From Paracoccaceae bacterium (GTDB taxonomy: Bacteria; Pseudomonadota; Alphaproteobacteria; Rhodobacterales; Rhodobacteraceae): DNA of 64,000 bases. Each line of letters opens with the position of its first letter. Position 1 is the stretch's first letter. The notes beneath the pieces were generated by a model. It was given only the letters and a program-made list of their open reading frames with translations. It searched no databases and was not told the origin of the DNA. The translations under genes and the position numbers were made by a program. Positions 21,226 through 29,102 of this stretch are shown here, piece after piece. The stretch lies in assembly GCA_013214575.1 (NCBI GenBank), contig JABSSD010000134.1:24199-88198 (forward strand), given 5' to 3'.

Positions 21226-22455
21226 ATGCCATTGTCCCGTCGTCATTTCCTGGCCCGTTCCGCCGCCCTCGGCTGCTCGGCCGCCGCCAGCCCGCTGCTG
21301 AGCCCGGTCAGTTTTGCCGCCGCGCCCTGGGACAGCCGGCTGGTGGTGATCATTTTGCGCGGCGGTCTGGATGCACTGGATATGCTGCAGCCTTATGGCG
21401 ACGTCAATTATGCCGGGCTAAGGCCGACACTGGCGGGCGGTCCTGACCATGGCGGCCTGGATCTGGACGGCTTTTATGCGCTGCACCGGGGATTGGCGCC
21501 GCTGATGCCCCTGTGGAAACAGCAGCACCTGGGCTTTGTGCAGGCGGTTTCGACCCCGTACCGCAACCGGCGCAGCCATTTTGACGGCCAGGATCTGCTG
21601 GAGGCGGGAACCTCGGGGTTGCGACCGGGCGGCGATGGCTGGTTGAACCGCATGTTGCAACACATGGGCGGCGTCGAAAACCGCACCGCATTTGCCATCG
21701 GCCAGGGCGAGATGAAGCTGCTGCACGGGCCCGCGCAGGTCTCGGACTGGAGCCCGGATGCGGCCCTGACCCTAAGCCCGCAAGCCAAGCTGCTGGCGCA
21801 GCAGATGATGAAGGATGATCCGCTGTTCCACAGGGCGCTGGCCGAGGCGCTGGAGCTGTCGCAACAGGGCTCGATGATGCTGGGACAGCCCGCGAGTGCG
21901 GGTATGGATACGGGCATGGGCACTGAGGACATGACCATGCCGGTGCCCAGTCGCGGCAAGTCGCATTTGAAAATAGCTGAATTTGCCGCCGAAAGGTTGC
22001 GCGGCGACACCCGAGTGGCGGCTTTTTCGATCAATGGATGGGATACACATGCCAATCAGTCAAAGGGATTGGGGACGGCATTCCGGCGGTTGTCCGATAC
22101 GATTCTGGCCCTGCGCGACGGGGTCGGCGATGTGATCTGGGGCAAGACGGCGATCCTGGCGATGACTGAATTTGGTCGCACCGTGCGCGAGAACGGCTCT
22201 CGGGGCACCGATCACGGAACCGGCGGCGCCATGCTGCTGGCGGGCGGCGCCATTCGCGGTGGCCGGGTTCATGGGCGCTGGCCGGGATTGGCGGAGGTTG
22301 ATTTGTTTGACCGGCGCGATCTGAGGCCCACTGCGGATGTGCGGTCCCAGGCGGCCTGGATCCTGCGTGGGCTGATTGGGGTGGATCGGGCGCAGCTGGA
22401 ACAGGTCGTGTTTCCAGGGCTCGACATGGGCGATGACCCGGGGCTGCTATTGTGA
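21226..22455 (+). CDS. DUF1501 family protein with twin-arginine-type signal
   Basis: About 409 residues starting at the second codon of the ORF, behind CAGGAGGG. The N-terminus SRRHFLARSAALGCSAAAS is a Tat-like signal followed by an Ala-rich h-region and a probable cleavage after SFAAA. The mature part contains LVVIILRGGLDALDML, RRSHFDGQDLLEAG, and GRTVRENGSRGTDHGTGGAM, the DUF1501 (sulfatase/alkaline phosphatase-like) signature. Export folded through Tat would suit a metal cofactor, which is inference. It forms an operon with the DUF1800 gene. Confidence 0.88.
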   Translation: MPLSRRHFLARSAALGCSAAASPLLSPVSFAAAPWDSRLVVIILRGGLDALDMLQPYGDVNYAGLRPTLAGGPDHGGLDLDGFYALHRGLAPLMPLWKQQHLGFVQAVSTPYRNRRSHFDGQDLLEAGTSGLRPGGDGWLNRMLQHMGGVENRTAFAIGQGEMKLLHGPAQVSDWSPDAALTLSPQAKLLAQQMMKDDPLFHRALAEALELSQQGSMMLGQPASAGMDTGMGTEDMTMPVPSRGKSHLKIAEFAAERLRGDTRVAAFSINGWDTHANQSKGLGTAFRRLSDTILALRDGVGDVIWGKTAILAMTEFGRTVRENGSRGTDHGTGGAMLLAGGAIRGGRVHGRWPGLAEVDLFDRRDLRPTADVRSQAAWILRGLIGVDRAQLEQVVFPGLDMGDDPGLLL

Positions 22456-22557
22456 CCGAGCATACCGATAAGCCTATCCGCGATGGGGCCACCGATCCCT
22501 GAAAATACGACGGTAATACCCGGTTGCCGCCAGAGCTGCAGCCGCCAGAAAGCCGGA

Positions 22558-22707
22558 TCAGTTGTCCGATGGCAGGACCAGTAATGACCCGGACCCATCT
22601 GGATCATTCTCAGCCCGGTTGCGGCGGATTTTCCCCGCCGCGAGCCTGGCCCGCCGGTAAAGGACTATGGCCAGGGTGACGCCAGCTATCAGTACGGTTT
22701 CCAGCAC
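22558..22707 (-). CDS. Possible 49-aa membrane miniprotein behind the response regulator
   Basis: A GTG two bases beyond the response-regulator stop opens a 49-codon frame ending in TGA. The product has a hydrophobic N-terminus (LETVLIAGVTLAIVLY) followed by a basic stretch (RRARLAAGKIRRNR), which would be a single-span membrane protein. No good Shine-Dalgarno is visible and the frame is below the ORF-track cutoff. Treat as a candidate only. Confidence 0.3.
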   Translation of the reverse strand: MLETVLIAGVTLAIVLYRRARLAAGKIRRNRAENDPDGSGSLLVLPSDN

Positions 22708-22708
22708 G

Positions 22709-23428
22709 TCAGATCGCGAGTTTCTGGTTCAGGCGTTCTTGTACCAAGCCAGCGATCCGGGCAGCCTCTGTGGTCACCGGACGTCCCGTCGACAGGGCCT
22801 GGGCCAAACCGGTAGCGGCGTCTGCCAGTGAGCTGTCGCCAACACTGCGCGCAACCCCGCCCAGGAACTGGGCAACATAGGTCAGCATTTTGTCTTCCTG
22901 CGAGACATTCAGCACGTCTGCGACATGTGCCATGTCATCCTGAAAGGCCAGCAGGTCCGGGTGGATCACCTCATCCGGAAGATTCACTGCGCCAACGGGT
23001 TGGAAATCCGCAGGCAGGCGGGTCAGAATCGCCTGTTGAAAAGTGGCCAGCGAGGTCACTGGTTTTGCCAGAAACCCATCCGCTCCAGCCGCCAGTGCGG
23101 CATCATGGCCAGTATCATCGCCCGAGGTGCCCAGTACGACGCTGACGCGGGGACTGGCGGTCACCGTTTCCTCGATCAGGTCGACACCAGACCCATCGGG
23201 CAACCCGAGATCTACAATCAAAACCGAGGGGCGATAGACCTGCAAATGTCGTCGGGCCGATTTGAGACAATCAGCCCTTCGAATGCGGGCGCCACTGCGC
23301 AGGCACAGCAGGCGCATCGCCTCGCAGGCATAGCGGCTATCCTCAATAACAAGAATGGTCAGCCCCAATAGGGGCCGCCGGGTGGTGGGTTGGCGGTGTG
23401 CGGCGGCAAACAGGTCCGAATCGTCCAT
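22709..23428 (-). CDS. Stand-alone response regulator (REC domain plus helical C-terminus)
   Basis: A 239-residue protein with a receiver domain at about residues 22-140: TILVIEDSRYACEAMRLLCL has the acidic pair (E29, D30), VLIVDLGLPDGSG holds the phospho-acceptor (about D73), and GADGFLAKPVTS has the conserved Lys. The last 100 residues (SQEDKMLTYVAQFLGGVARS onward) are helical and match no output domain I recognise; there is no DNA-binding region. No histidine kinase is encoded nearby. It is divergent from mce. Confidence 0.85.
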   Translation of the reverse strand: MDDSDLFAAAHRQPTTRRPLLGLTILVIEDSRYACEAMRLLCLRSGARIRRADCLKSARRHLQVYRPSVLIVDLGLPDGSGVDLIEETVTASPRVSVVLGTSGDDTGHDAALAAGADGFLAKPVTSLATFQQAILTRLPADFQPVGAVNLPDEVIHPDLLAFQDDMAHVADVLNVSQEDKMLTYVAQFLGGVARSVGDSSLADAATGLAQALSTGRPVTTEAARIAGLVQERLNQKLAI

Positions 23429-23601
23429 AACACTTGCTCCTTTCGGCAGACGCCCCGACGCTATGGAATCTAAGCTAATTCCGGGTTAACGCCGCGAATG
23501 GTCCGGCTGAGGTGCAATTCGCGGCACTGGGCGCATTGGCGCCCTTGCGGCGGCCTTTGACAGCCGGCATAAACGCCTCAAAAGCCCAGACAGGAGATGT
23601 G

Positions 23602-24009
23602 ATGATGATTGGCCGGTTGAACCATGTGGCGATTGCGGTGCCAGACCTCGAGGCCGCGATGGCACAATATCGTGACACTTTGGGGGCCAGCGTTGGCGCG
23701 CCACAGGATGAACCCGACCATGGGGTGACCGTGGTGTTCATCGAATTGCCCAACACCAAGATCGAACTGCTCTTTCCCCTGGGGGAGGGCTCGCCGATCA
23801 CCGGTTTCCTGGAGAAAAACCCCTCTGGCGGCATTCATCACATCTGCTATGAGGTCGATGACATCCTGACCGCCCGCGATCATCTGCTTGCCAAGGGCGC
23901 CCGGATCCTGGGCTCGGGAGAACCCAAAATTGGCGCCCATGGCAAACCGGTGCTATTCCTGCACCCGAAAGATTTCACCGGCTGCCTGGTGGAACTCGAA
24001 CAGGTCTGA
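23602..24009 (+). CDS. mce: Methylmalonyl-CoA epimerase
   Basis: A 135-residue vicinal-oxygen-chelate protein interconverting (R)- and (S)-methylmalonyl-CoA. GRLNHVAIAVPDLEAAM contains the first metal His, IELLFPLGEGSPI the Glu, and GGIHHICYEVDDI the second His; LVELEQV ends the protein with the last Glu. The start behind CAGGAG at 23591-23596 is used; the ORF-track extension upstream is not coding. DUF1467 follows at 36 bases, a usual pairing in this order. meaB, in the same pathway, is at 55 kb. Confidence 0.94.
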   Translation: MMIGRLNHVAIAVPDLEAAMAQYRDTLGASVGAPQDEPDHGVTVVFIELPNTKIELLFPLGEGSPITGFLEKNPSGGIHHICYEVDDILTARDHLLAKGARILGSGEPKIGAHGKPVLFLHPKDFTGCLVELEQV

Positions 24010-24045
24010 GGTTAGACAGGTCGAAACTGAATAAAGGGGCGCGAC

Positions 24046-24321
24046 ATGGCAATCACTTCTGGACTGGTGCTTTATGCGGTGCTCTGGTTTCTGACTTTTC
24101 TGGTGATCATCCCGATCCGACTGGTAACCCAGGGCGACAAGGGGACGGTGGTGCCCGGCACCCATGCCAGTGCGCCGGAAACCCATTATCTCAAGCAGAA
24201 AGCCATCATCACCACCGTGGTGGCGGCGCTGCTCTGGGCGCTGATTGCCGGCATCATCCTGTCTGAGGTGATCAGCATCAATGACATGGACTGGCTGGAT
24301 GTCTATCCGGACCCTGAATGA
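24046..24321 (+). CDS. DUF1467 family small membrane protein
   Basis: A 91-residue protein with two membrane spans (LVLYAVLWFLTFLVIIPIRL and AIITTVVAALLWALIAGII) joined by a short polar loop with QGDKGTVVPGTHASAPE. This is the DUF1467 pattern found throughout Rhodobacterales, generally next to mce. The function is unknown. It is likely cotranscribed with mce. Confidence 0.88.
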   Translation: MAITSGLVLYAVLWFLTFLVIIPIRLVTQGDKGTVVPGTHASAPETHYLKQKAIITTVVAALLWALIAGIILSEVISINDMDWLDVYPDPE

Positions 24322-24377
24322 TCCTGAATGATCCTGCAGGTCTTTGCGGCGCTATGGCGGTGAAGGCGAAATCAGGA

Positions 24378-25070
24378 TCAGCCCCGCCTCTGTAGCGCGT
24401 GAAAGATATGGGTGAAGGTGGCGGCGCCCAGGATCGGGATCACCAGGTTGAGCAGCGGGATCGACAGCGGCATTGCCATCAGCGTGCCCGCCAGCCAAAT
24501 GGTGCCCAGATGTTTGCGGCGCAGCTTCTTGGCCTCAGGCAGGCCAATGCGACGGGCGGCGGCAAGGGTGAAATATTCCCGCCCCAGCAGAAACCCATTG
24601 AGCCCCCAGAAAATGAACGGCGCCGCCGGTGGCATCAGGCCATAGAGGATCAGCGCCAGAACATTGGCGGTGACCAACAGGCCCAGGAAATTCACCGTGT
24701 CCTTTAGCGCCGCCCAAAACGGTGTTTTGCCCACCGCAGGCAAATAAGGGAAATGCTTGTCCTCAACCGCCTGCGCCACCTCATCCAGAAACATCGAGGT
24801 GATCGCCGAAGCAACCGGAACCATCAGGAACATTGACAGGATCAGCATGAAAATCAGCGACCCGATCGACAGCAGGTCATCCAGCCAACGCACGTCTCCA
24901 AGCACCGGAACGTTTGCATCCGGGCCAACAAACCACTGGATCAGCACCAGAAACCCGGCATAGGCCGCGATCAGTAACGCCAGGGTCAAGCCAACGCCCA
25001 GGGCCAAAACCCGGCGGAATCTGGGATCACCTGTCTGTGCAATGGCCTTGAAAAAAGACTCAAAAATCAT
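24378..25070 (-). CDS. EI24/CysZ-like integral membrane protein
   Basis: A 230-residue protein starting at MIFESFFKAIAQ, four to five membrane segments (VGLTLALLIAAYAGFLVLIQ, LIFMLILSMFLMVPVASAI, LGLLVTANVLALILYGL, and a C-terminal pair) and the family text FWGLNGFLLGREYFTLAAARR. EI24-domain proteins include the CysZ sulfate transporter, but no sulfate genes are near, so the substrate is open. Its ATG overlaps the stop of the upstream nitroreductase gene. Confidence 0.85.
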   Translation of the reverse strand: MIFESFFKAIAQTGDPRFRRVLALGVGLTLALLIAAYAGFLVLIQWFVGPDANVPVLGDVRWLDDLLSIGSLIFMLILSMFLMVPVASAITSMFLDEVAQAVEDKHFPYLPAVGKTPFWAALKDTVNFLGLLVTANVLALILYGLMPPAAPFIFWGLNGFLLGREYFTLAAARRIGLPEAKKLRRKHLGTIWLAGTLMAMPLSIPLLNLVIPILGAATFTHIFHALQRRG

Positions 25071-25645
25071 TCGCTCACCCAAGTTGTGAGAGTGGCAAGA
25101 TCGGGCCGCGGCCGTTCCGGCGGCTGGGCACCCTCGGTGGCGATATGGATCAGCCCGGCAATGCGTTCATTACCCGCCAGACCCAATCCTTCGCGGCAGA
25201 ACCCCGCATCATGACTGGCCCAGCCTGACAGCCAGTTGGCCCCCCAGCCCGCCGCAAGGGCGGCGTTCAGCAGGCTCAGGCAGACCGCCCCGGCTGAATA
25301 GCTCTGCTCGATGGGTGGGACTTTCTCACTTGGGGTCTGCACCTCAACAACAACAACGGCCAGATGCCCCAGTTCAAACTGGCTGCGACCCTTGGCGATA
25401 TCCGCCGGAGCTTTGCCCAGCCGCTCGCCTGCCTGCGAGGTGAGATCCGCCAGTCGCGCCATTGCGCCGCGTTCCACCACGATAAACCGCCAGGGTTCCA
25501 GCTTGCCATGGTCCGGGCAGCGCGCCGCCGCCGTCAGCAGCGGCGCCAGTTCAGCCCGGGTCGGGGCCGGCGCGACAAGCGTCTTGGCGGGGCGCGACCG
25601 CCGGTTGAGCAAAAAATCCAGCGCGGCAGAGTTCTGTCGGGGCAT
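25067..25645 (-). CDS. Nitroreductase family protein
   Basis: About 192 residues from MPRQNSAALDFLLNRRSRPAKTL; the longer ORF-track start is not needed. Family signs are the N-terminal RRS(R)PAK FMN-phosphate contact, RCPDHGKLEPWRFIVVE, and GWGANWLSGWASHD followed by a GLIHIAT strand. These FMN enzymes reduce nitro or quinone compounds with NAD(P)H. It is translationally coupled to the EI24 membrane protein (four-base overlap). The substrate is unknown. Confidence 0.88.
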   Translation of the reverse strand: MPRQNSAALDFLLNRRSRPAKTLVAPAPTRAELAPLLTAAARCPDHGKLEPWRFIVVERGAMARLADLTSQAGERLGKAPADIAKGRSQFELGHLAVVVVEVQTPSEKVPPIEQSYSAGAVCLSLLNAALAAGWGANWLSGWASHDAGFCREGLGLAGNERIAGLIHIATEGAQPPERPRPDLATLTTWVSE

Positions 25646-25744
25646 ATGTAAAGCCTTATTACATTCTATCTCTCCCATTTCGGCAGACCGGGCGGGAAAT
25701 TCAAGGCAAAAAGCAAAATCACCTCGGCGTTTCTTGCGGATCCG

Positions 25745-25779
25745 CTTCATCTGGCTGAAAATATCCCCGCCGGAGGCCT
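25745..25779 (-). repeat. Roseobacter-type intergenic repeat, reverse copy
   Basis: On the minus strand, GCCTCCGGCGGGGATATTTT runs into CAGCCAGATGAAG. It sits between two divergent start codons (nitroreductase and DUF167), so it cannot act simply as a terminator here. Confidence 0.7.
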
Positions 25780-25823
25780 GAAAACCATGGCAATCGCTCA
25801 CCGTGCAGGCCATGACTGGTTTT

Positions 25824-26111
25824 ATGGCAAAGCCAAAACGCAAAAACCTGCCGGACCTTGGACACCTGGCCTTGACCGGGGCGGAAATTGCGGTGCGGGT
25901 TACCCCCAGGGCGGCGCGCAATGCGATTGAACTCCGGGATGGGCAGTTGCGGATCTCGGTGACTGTGGTGCCCGAGAATGGCAAGGCCAACGGGGCTGTA
26001 CTGGGGCTTTTGTCCATCGCCATGGGGGTGGCGCCCTCTCAGTTACAGCTGAAACGCGGCCACAGCGCCCGCGAGAAACTGTTTATCTATTCGGGCCCGT
26101 CGCGCAGCTGA
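25824..26111 (+). CDS. DUF167 (YggU-like) protein
   Basis: About 95 residues from MAKPKRKNLPD; ATGs at 25803 and 25812 are alternatives. The text IAVRVTPRAARNAIELRDGQ and VVPENGKANGAVLGLLSIAM with a final LKRGHSAREKLF is the DUF167 pattern. It is a small alpha/beta protein of unknown function. Its 3' end overlaps the convergent 79-aa gene by 25 bases. Confidence 0.85.
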   Translation: MAKPKRKNLPDLGHLALTGAEIAVRVTPRAARNAIELRDGQLRISVTVVPENGKANGAVLGLLSIAMGVAPSQLQLKRGHSAREKLFIYSGPSRS

Positions 26112-26326
26112 TACACCCCTTCAGGCAGGTCCAGCGCCACCGACAGATCGCGCAGTTGGTCCTGCGACAGGGTGATGAGATGCACCCGGTCGCTGCGTGG
26201 GTCATATTGCTCAATGGTGACGCATTCGGCAAAGGAGTTGATGGTGACGTCCTCCTGCAAAGGCGCTTCGCCTTCATCCAGAAGAGTGATCACCGTGGCG
26301 TCAAACTCATGTTCGATGGTAAACAT
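26087..26326 (-). CDS. Conserved hypothetical protein, 79 aa
   Basis: Starting at MFTIEHEFDATVITLL the product is 79 residues and acidic, with EDVTINSFAECVTIEQYDPR and LPEGVYQLRDGPE. From memory, short proteins with 'MFTIEHEFDAT' occur across Rhodobacterales, but no function is assigned. It is convergent with DUF167 and divergent from the M48 lipoprotein gene. An upstream in-frame ATG would add 38 residues of less convincing sequence. Confidence 0.65.
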   Translation of the reverse strand: MFTIEHEFDATVITLLDEGEAPLQEDVTINSFAECVTIEQYDPRSDRVHLITLSQDQLRDLSVALDLPEGVYQLRDGPE

Positions 26327-26476
26327 GAGATCAGCTTGCCCCGGGACTGCCGCGCTGGCAAGGCTTTGCAACATCCCGGTATCTTTTTCGCAATACCAAG
26401 GGCGGAGCGACGCTGGGCAATTGATCCCAAAGCAAAACATCCTCTAGTATGGGCCCGAGTGATCCGGGGGAGTGTC

Positions 26477-27196
26477 ATGCACCGTTTTCTGCTAGTGTTG
26501 GTCTTGTCCCTTGCCGCGTGCGAGATCTATGTGCCGCCTGTTGCGGGTCCGGGTCCGGGTGTCGGCGTGCCGCAAGCCCGGACAAAGGGCCTGGCCGGTG
26601 GCACGGCCAGTGCGGCCTTTGGGCCCGTAGCCCGGTCCGTCGAACCGGTAGCCGAGCGCGAATGTCGATCCCGAACGCAGGCGCGGAACTGCAATTTTCT
26701 GATCCGCATCGACCCGGACCCCAAAGCCCCCGCAAATGCCTATCAAAGCTTGGATCGCTCAGGGCGTCCGGTGATCACCTTTACCCGAAAAATGCTTGCA
26801 GAGCTTGCCAACCCGGATGAACTGGCCTTTGTGATGTCGCATGAGGCGGCTCATCACATCCGCGGTCACCTGGCGCGGCAGGAACAGAACGCCATTTCTG
26901 GCGCCATCATTTTTGCCGGACTGGCGACCATGGCGGGCGCCAGCGCCAGTGATATCGTCGATGCGCAGGACCTGGGCGCCATGGTGGGCGCCCGCAGCTA
27001 CTCGAAGGATTTTGAACTGGAGGCCGATCAACTGGGGACCATTATAACCCACCAGGCAGGATTCCGGCCCAGTGTTGGGGTGATGTTCTTTGCCCGCTTG
27101 CCCGACCCCGGTGACAGATTCCTGGGCTCCCACCCGGCCAATCCCGACCGGATAAGGATCGTGCAGCAGACCATTCACCGATACAATCTGAACTGA
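26477..27196 (+). CDS. M48 family metalloprotease lipoprotein
   Basis: The ORF track opens at 26156, but the start with GGGGGAG upstream at 26477 gives a lipoprotein signal, MHRFLLVLVLSLAACEIY, with lipobox LAAC. The 239-residue product has the zinc motif HEAAHH within FVMSHEAAHHIRGHLAR and the third ligand region KDFELEADQLGT (ELEAD). M48 enzymes include BepA/LoiP-type proteases that survey outer membrane protein assembly. An envelope quality-control role is inferred. Four bases separate it from the next gene. Confidence 0.9.
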   Translation: MHRFLLVLVLSLAACEIYVPPVAGPGPGVGVPQARTKGLAGGTASAAFGPVARSVEPVAERECRSRTQARNCNFLIRIDPDPKAPANAYQSLDRSGRPVITFTRKMLAELANPDELAFVMSHEAAHHIRGHLARQEQNAISGAIIFAGLATMAGASASDIVDAQDLGAMVGARSYSKDFELEADQLGTIITHQAGFRPSVGVMFFARLPDPGDRFLGSHPANPDRIRIVQQTIHRYNLN

Positions 27197-27199
27197 CCC

Positions 27200-27628
27200 A
27201 TGCCCCAATCCTTCCTATCCAATCCACAACTAGTCCAGCTGGGTGTGGTCCTGACCGATCGCGGCTCGCGGTATGCGGTCTCCGGTGCGCCGGTGACAAC
27301 ACGGGATGAGATCAACGCAGTCCTGCGGGATCTGAAACGGCAGCGCTCATACGCCAAGGCCACCCATAACACCTGGGGGGCGCTGCTGCCCACTGGCGGG
27401 CTCAAGGCGGACGACGGCGAAAGCGGCGCCGGCATGGTGATACTGCGGATGCTGGAGCGGGCTGAGCTGCAGAACCACGTTATCATCGTCACCCGGTGGT
27501 ATGGCGGCAAGAAACTGGGCGGAGACAGGTTTCGGCGGGTGCAGGAGGCGGTCCGCGCCTATTTGGAGGACCACACCCCAGTCCCAGCCAAAACCCCAGC
27601 CAGCCACCGATACGGGGTTGAGGGGTAA
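27200..27628 (+). CDS. IMPACT/YigZ N-terminal-domain family protein
   Basis: A 142-residue protein with the UPF0029 signature: DEINAVLRDLKRQRSYAKAT, HNTWGALL, DDGESGAGMVILRMLE and VTRWYGGKKLGGDRFRRV. It lacks the second (EF-G IV-like) YigZ domain. Eukaryotic IMPACT modulates Gcn2; the bacterial role is unknown. It is directly downstream of the M48 lipoprotein and probably cotranscribed. Confidence 0.88.
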   Translation: MPQSFLSNPQLVQLGVVLTDRGSRYAVSGAPVTTRDEINAVLRDLKRQRSYAKATHNTWGALLPTGGLKADDGESGAGMVILRMLERAELQNHVIIVTRWYGGKKLGGDRFRRVQEAVRAYLEDHTPVPAKTPASHRYGVEG

Positions 27629-27641
27629 CCTGCTAAAAAGC

Positions 27642-27655
27642 TTGATCTATATCAA
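27642..27655. promoter_or_regulatory. FNR/FnrL-type binding site
   Basis: TTGATCTATATCAA is a perfect match to the FNR-family consensus TTGAT-N4-ATCAA. It lies 14 bases after the IMPACT-like stop and about 330 bases upstream of the DUF6455 gene, the next rightward gene. Oxygen-responsive control of that transcript is inferred. Confidence 0.65.
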
Positions 27656-27981
27656 AGTGAGTTTGCTTTAAGCTGTTTACCTGCACCGGCATCTCAACGG
27701 ATCACGAGGCTGCCTTGATAGACATTGTGAGACTCAAAAGCCGCGCGGCTGCCGGACCGGATGAGCGGTGCTGTGAACCCGACACCGGTTCCGGTTTTCG
27801 CGACTGGATTGATCGACCGTGACGTTTGGATGGCGACGGGCGCAAGTTGTTGGTCCTGCGTCTTGCGATCTCCCTGCGATGTCTCTGCGCTCTGCAGGGT
27901 CATGCCCAGCCCATGGGGCAAAACACAGCACCGTTCATGCGGCTCATGACGCTCGGAAAAGAATGAAAATGGACCAAACTT
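27656..27981. other. Long leader between the FNR-type site and DUF6455
   Basis: Two short overlapping frames exist (plus-strand 62 codons from 27761, minus-strand 69 codons from 27903), but neither has a ribosome binding site or recognised family. I see no terminator. It may be a long 5' leader. Confidence 0.35.
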
Positions 27982-28257
27982 ATGAAAGACTGGGCAACCC
28001 AACCTGCGCCGACAGGGGGGATCTACCGGCACCTGTGGTTGTTGAAAACAATGTCGAACGCGGTAGGTGTGGATCTGTCACAGGCCATGGCTGACGGCAC
28101 CCTGGGGGTGGCCGAGTACAGCCAGATGGTGAGCGAATGTCGCTTTGGCGGATGTGACAAAGCCTGTGTGCTCTGGCAGGCAAAGACCCAGGGTCAAGCC
28201 AATAGCCCGCCAGACCTATGCGCCAACAAAGAGGCCCTGGAGCGACTGAAACCGTAG
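27982..28257 (+). CDS. DUF6455 family small Cys-containing protein
   Basis: A 91-residue protein: an N-terminal part with HLWLLKTMSNAVGVDLSQAM, then CRFGGCDKACVLWQ and a C-terminal DLCANKEALERLK. The spacing of four cysteines suggests metal binding. This matches the DUF6455 pattern I know from Rhodobacterales. The ATG at 27982 has AAAACTT... but no strong Shine-Dalgarno; a start at TMSNAVG is possible. The FNR-type box upstream suggests it could be expressed at low oxygen, which would suit a metal or redox role. Confidence 0.7.
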   Translation: MKDWATQPAPTGGIYRHLWLLKTMSNAVGVDLSQAMADGTLGVAEYSQMVSECRFGGCDKACVLWQAKTQGQANSPPDLCANKEALERLKP

Positions 28258-28447
28258 CAACGGATGCCTCGGCGCCTTTGTGTGCCGCTTGCGAAGATCT
28301 GCTGCGTCATGACCGGAGATCCCAGAGCCCTGGACTAACCGTCTTTGCTCTGGCCCAATACCGTCCAGACATGCTCTCCGTCCCGTATGTCACCCAAATT
28401 CTCCCGCCCCCGCGCCAGACATTGGCTGCGCCAATCCCCGTTGCGGC

Positions 28448-28484
28448 GTTGGGCCCGGCGCCGCGCAGCGGCGCTTGGCCCAAC
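28448..28484. repeat. Strong nested hairpin in an intergenic region
   Basis: Outer arms GTTGGGCC and GGCCCAAC enclose inner arms GCGCCGC and GCGGCGC around a GCA loop. No T-run follows on either side. The rest of the 280-base interval between DUF6455 and the CDGSH gene has no convincing ORF. Confidence 0.7.
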
Positions 28485-28537
28485 CGCGGGAAGCATCTGT
28501 GATGCCCGACAGCGGGCGGGAGTGATTGGTTCGCGGA

Positions 28538-28780
28538 TCAGAGCTTGCTGTGGCTGCCGTCACAAAGTGGTGCCTTGGCAGAGTGTTTGCAGCCGCAGAA
28601 GAACAGTTTTTTGGTGGCTTGCGCGGTGTATTTGACCGGCTCAAAGCCACTTCCCTTGTGAGAACCATCACAGAACGGCTGCTTGCCGGATTTGCCACAG
28701 GCACACCAGAAATAGCTCTTTCCCTCGGTTACTTCGACGGGGAAGGGCGCTTTCTGGGCGATATTGGGGGCGTCGGACAT
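28538..28780 (-). CDS. CDGSH iron-sulfur domain protein
   Basis: An 80-residue protein with two CDGSH motifs: CACGKSGKQPFCDGSH and CGCKHSAKAPLCDGSH. Each C-x-C-x(n)-C-x3-H set can bind a [2Fe-2S] cluster, as in mitoNEET/MiNT-type proteins. Function in bacteria is likely redox or cluster handling. It stands alone, ending 280 bases from DUF6455. Confidence 0.93.
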   Translation of the reverse strand: MSDAPNIAQKAPFPVEVTEGKSYFWCACGKSGKQPFCDGSHKGSGFEPVKYTAQATKKLFFCGCKHSAKAPLCDGSHSKL

Positions 28781-29045
28781 GGCTTGGGGTCTCCCTGGCT
28801 GGTTTGGGTTGTTTTAGCCTTGCGGCGCTGGGCCGGTTCGTCAAGTCGGGTGTTTTGGTTTTCGTCGCCCTCGGCGGCAGGGGGGCTGCACCGGCAGTGC
28901 TTGCGCGGTGGCAATGTTTGAAACGGGGGAGCGCATCCGGGCGGTAGGGATAACAGCGTTGGCAGTTGTGTTGCTTGGGCAGTGGTGCCGCTGGGGATGG
29001 TTCTGGGAAGGGAACTTAACTAACAATCCAAATCTTCGATTTGGT
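28781..29045. other. Gene-free interval between the CDGSH gene and the first palindromic element
   Basis: A 66-codon frame at 28908 exists but has no support and ends inside repeat DNA. GC content falls toward the right end (AACTTAACTAACAATCCAAA), where an accessory-looking block begins. Confidence 0.4.
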
Positions 29046-29102
29046 CAGCGCCCGACCCTCCCCACGGGAGGGCGCTTTGCACCCACCCAGGGTCAGGCGC
29101 TG
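29046..29102 (+). repeat. Palindromic element, copy 1
   Basis: Arms CAGCGCCCGACCCT and AGGGTCAGGCGCTG are inverted with one mismatch over 14 bases and enclose GGGAGGGCGCTTTGC. It shares order and much sequence with copies at 31.3 and 59.7 kb. The stop codon of the interrupted minus-strand gene lies inside it. Confidence 0.7.

Noticed and set aside
27694-27903. 69-aa minus-strand ORF (MTLQSAETSQ...)
   Set aside because: Composition is plausible but it has no ribosome binding site, no recognised family and overlaps an equally good plus-strand frame; left as a gap note.
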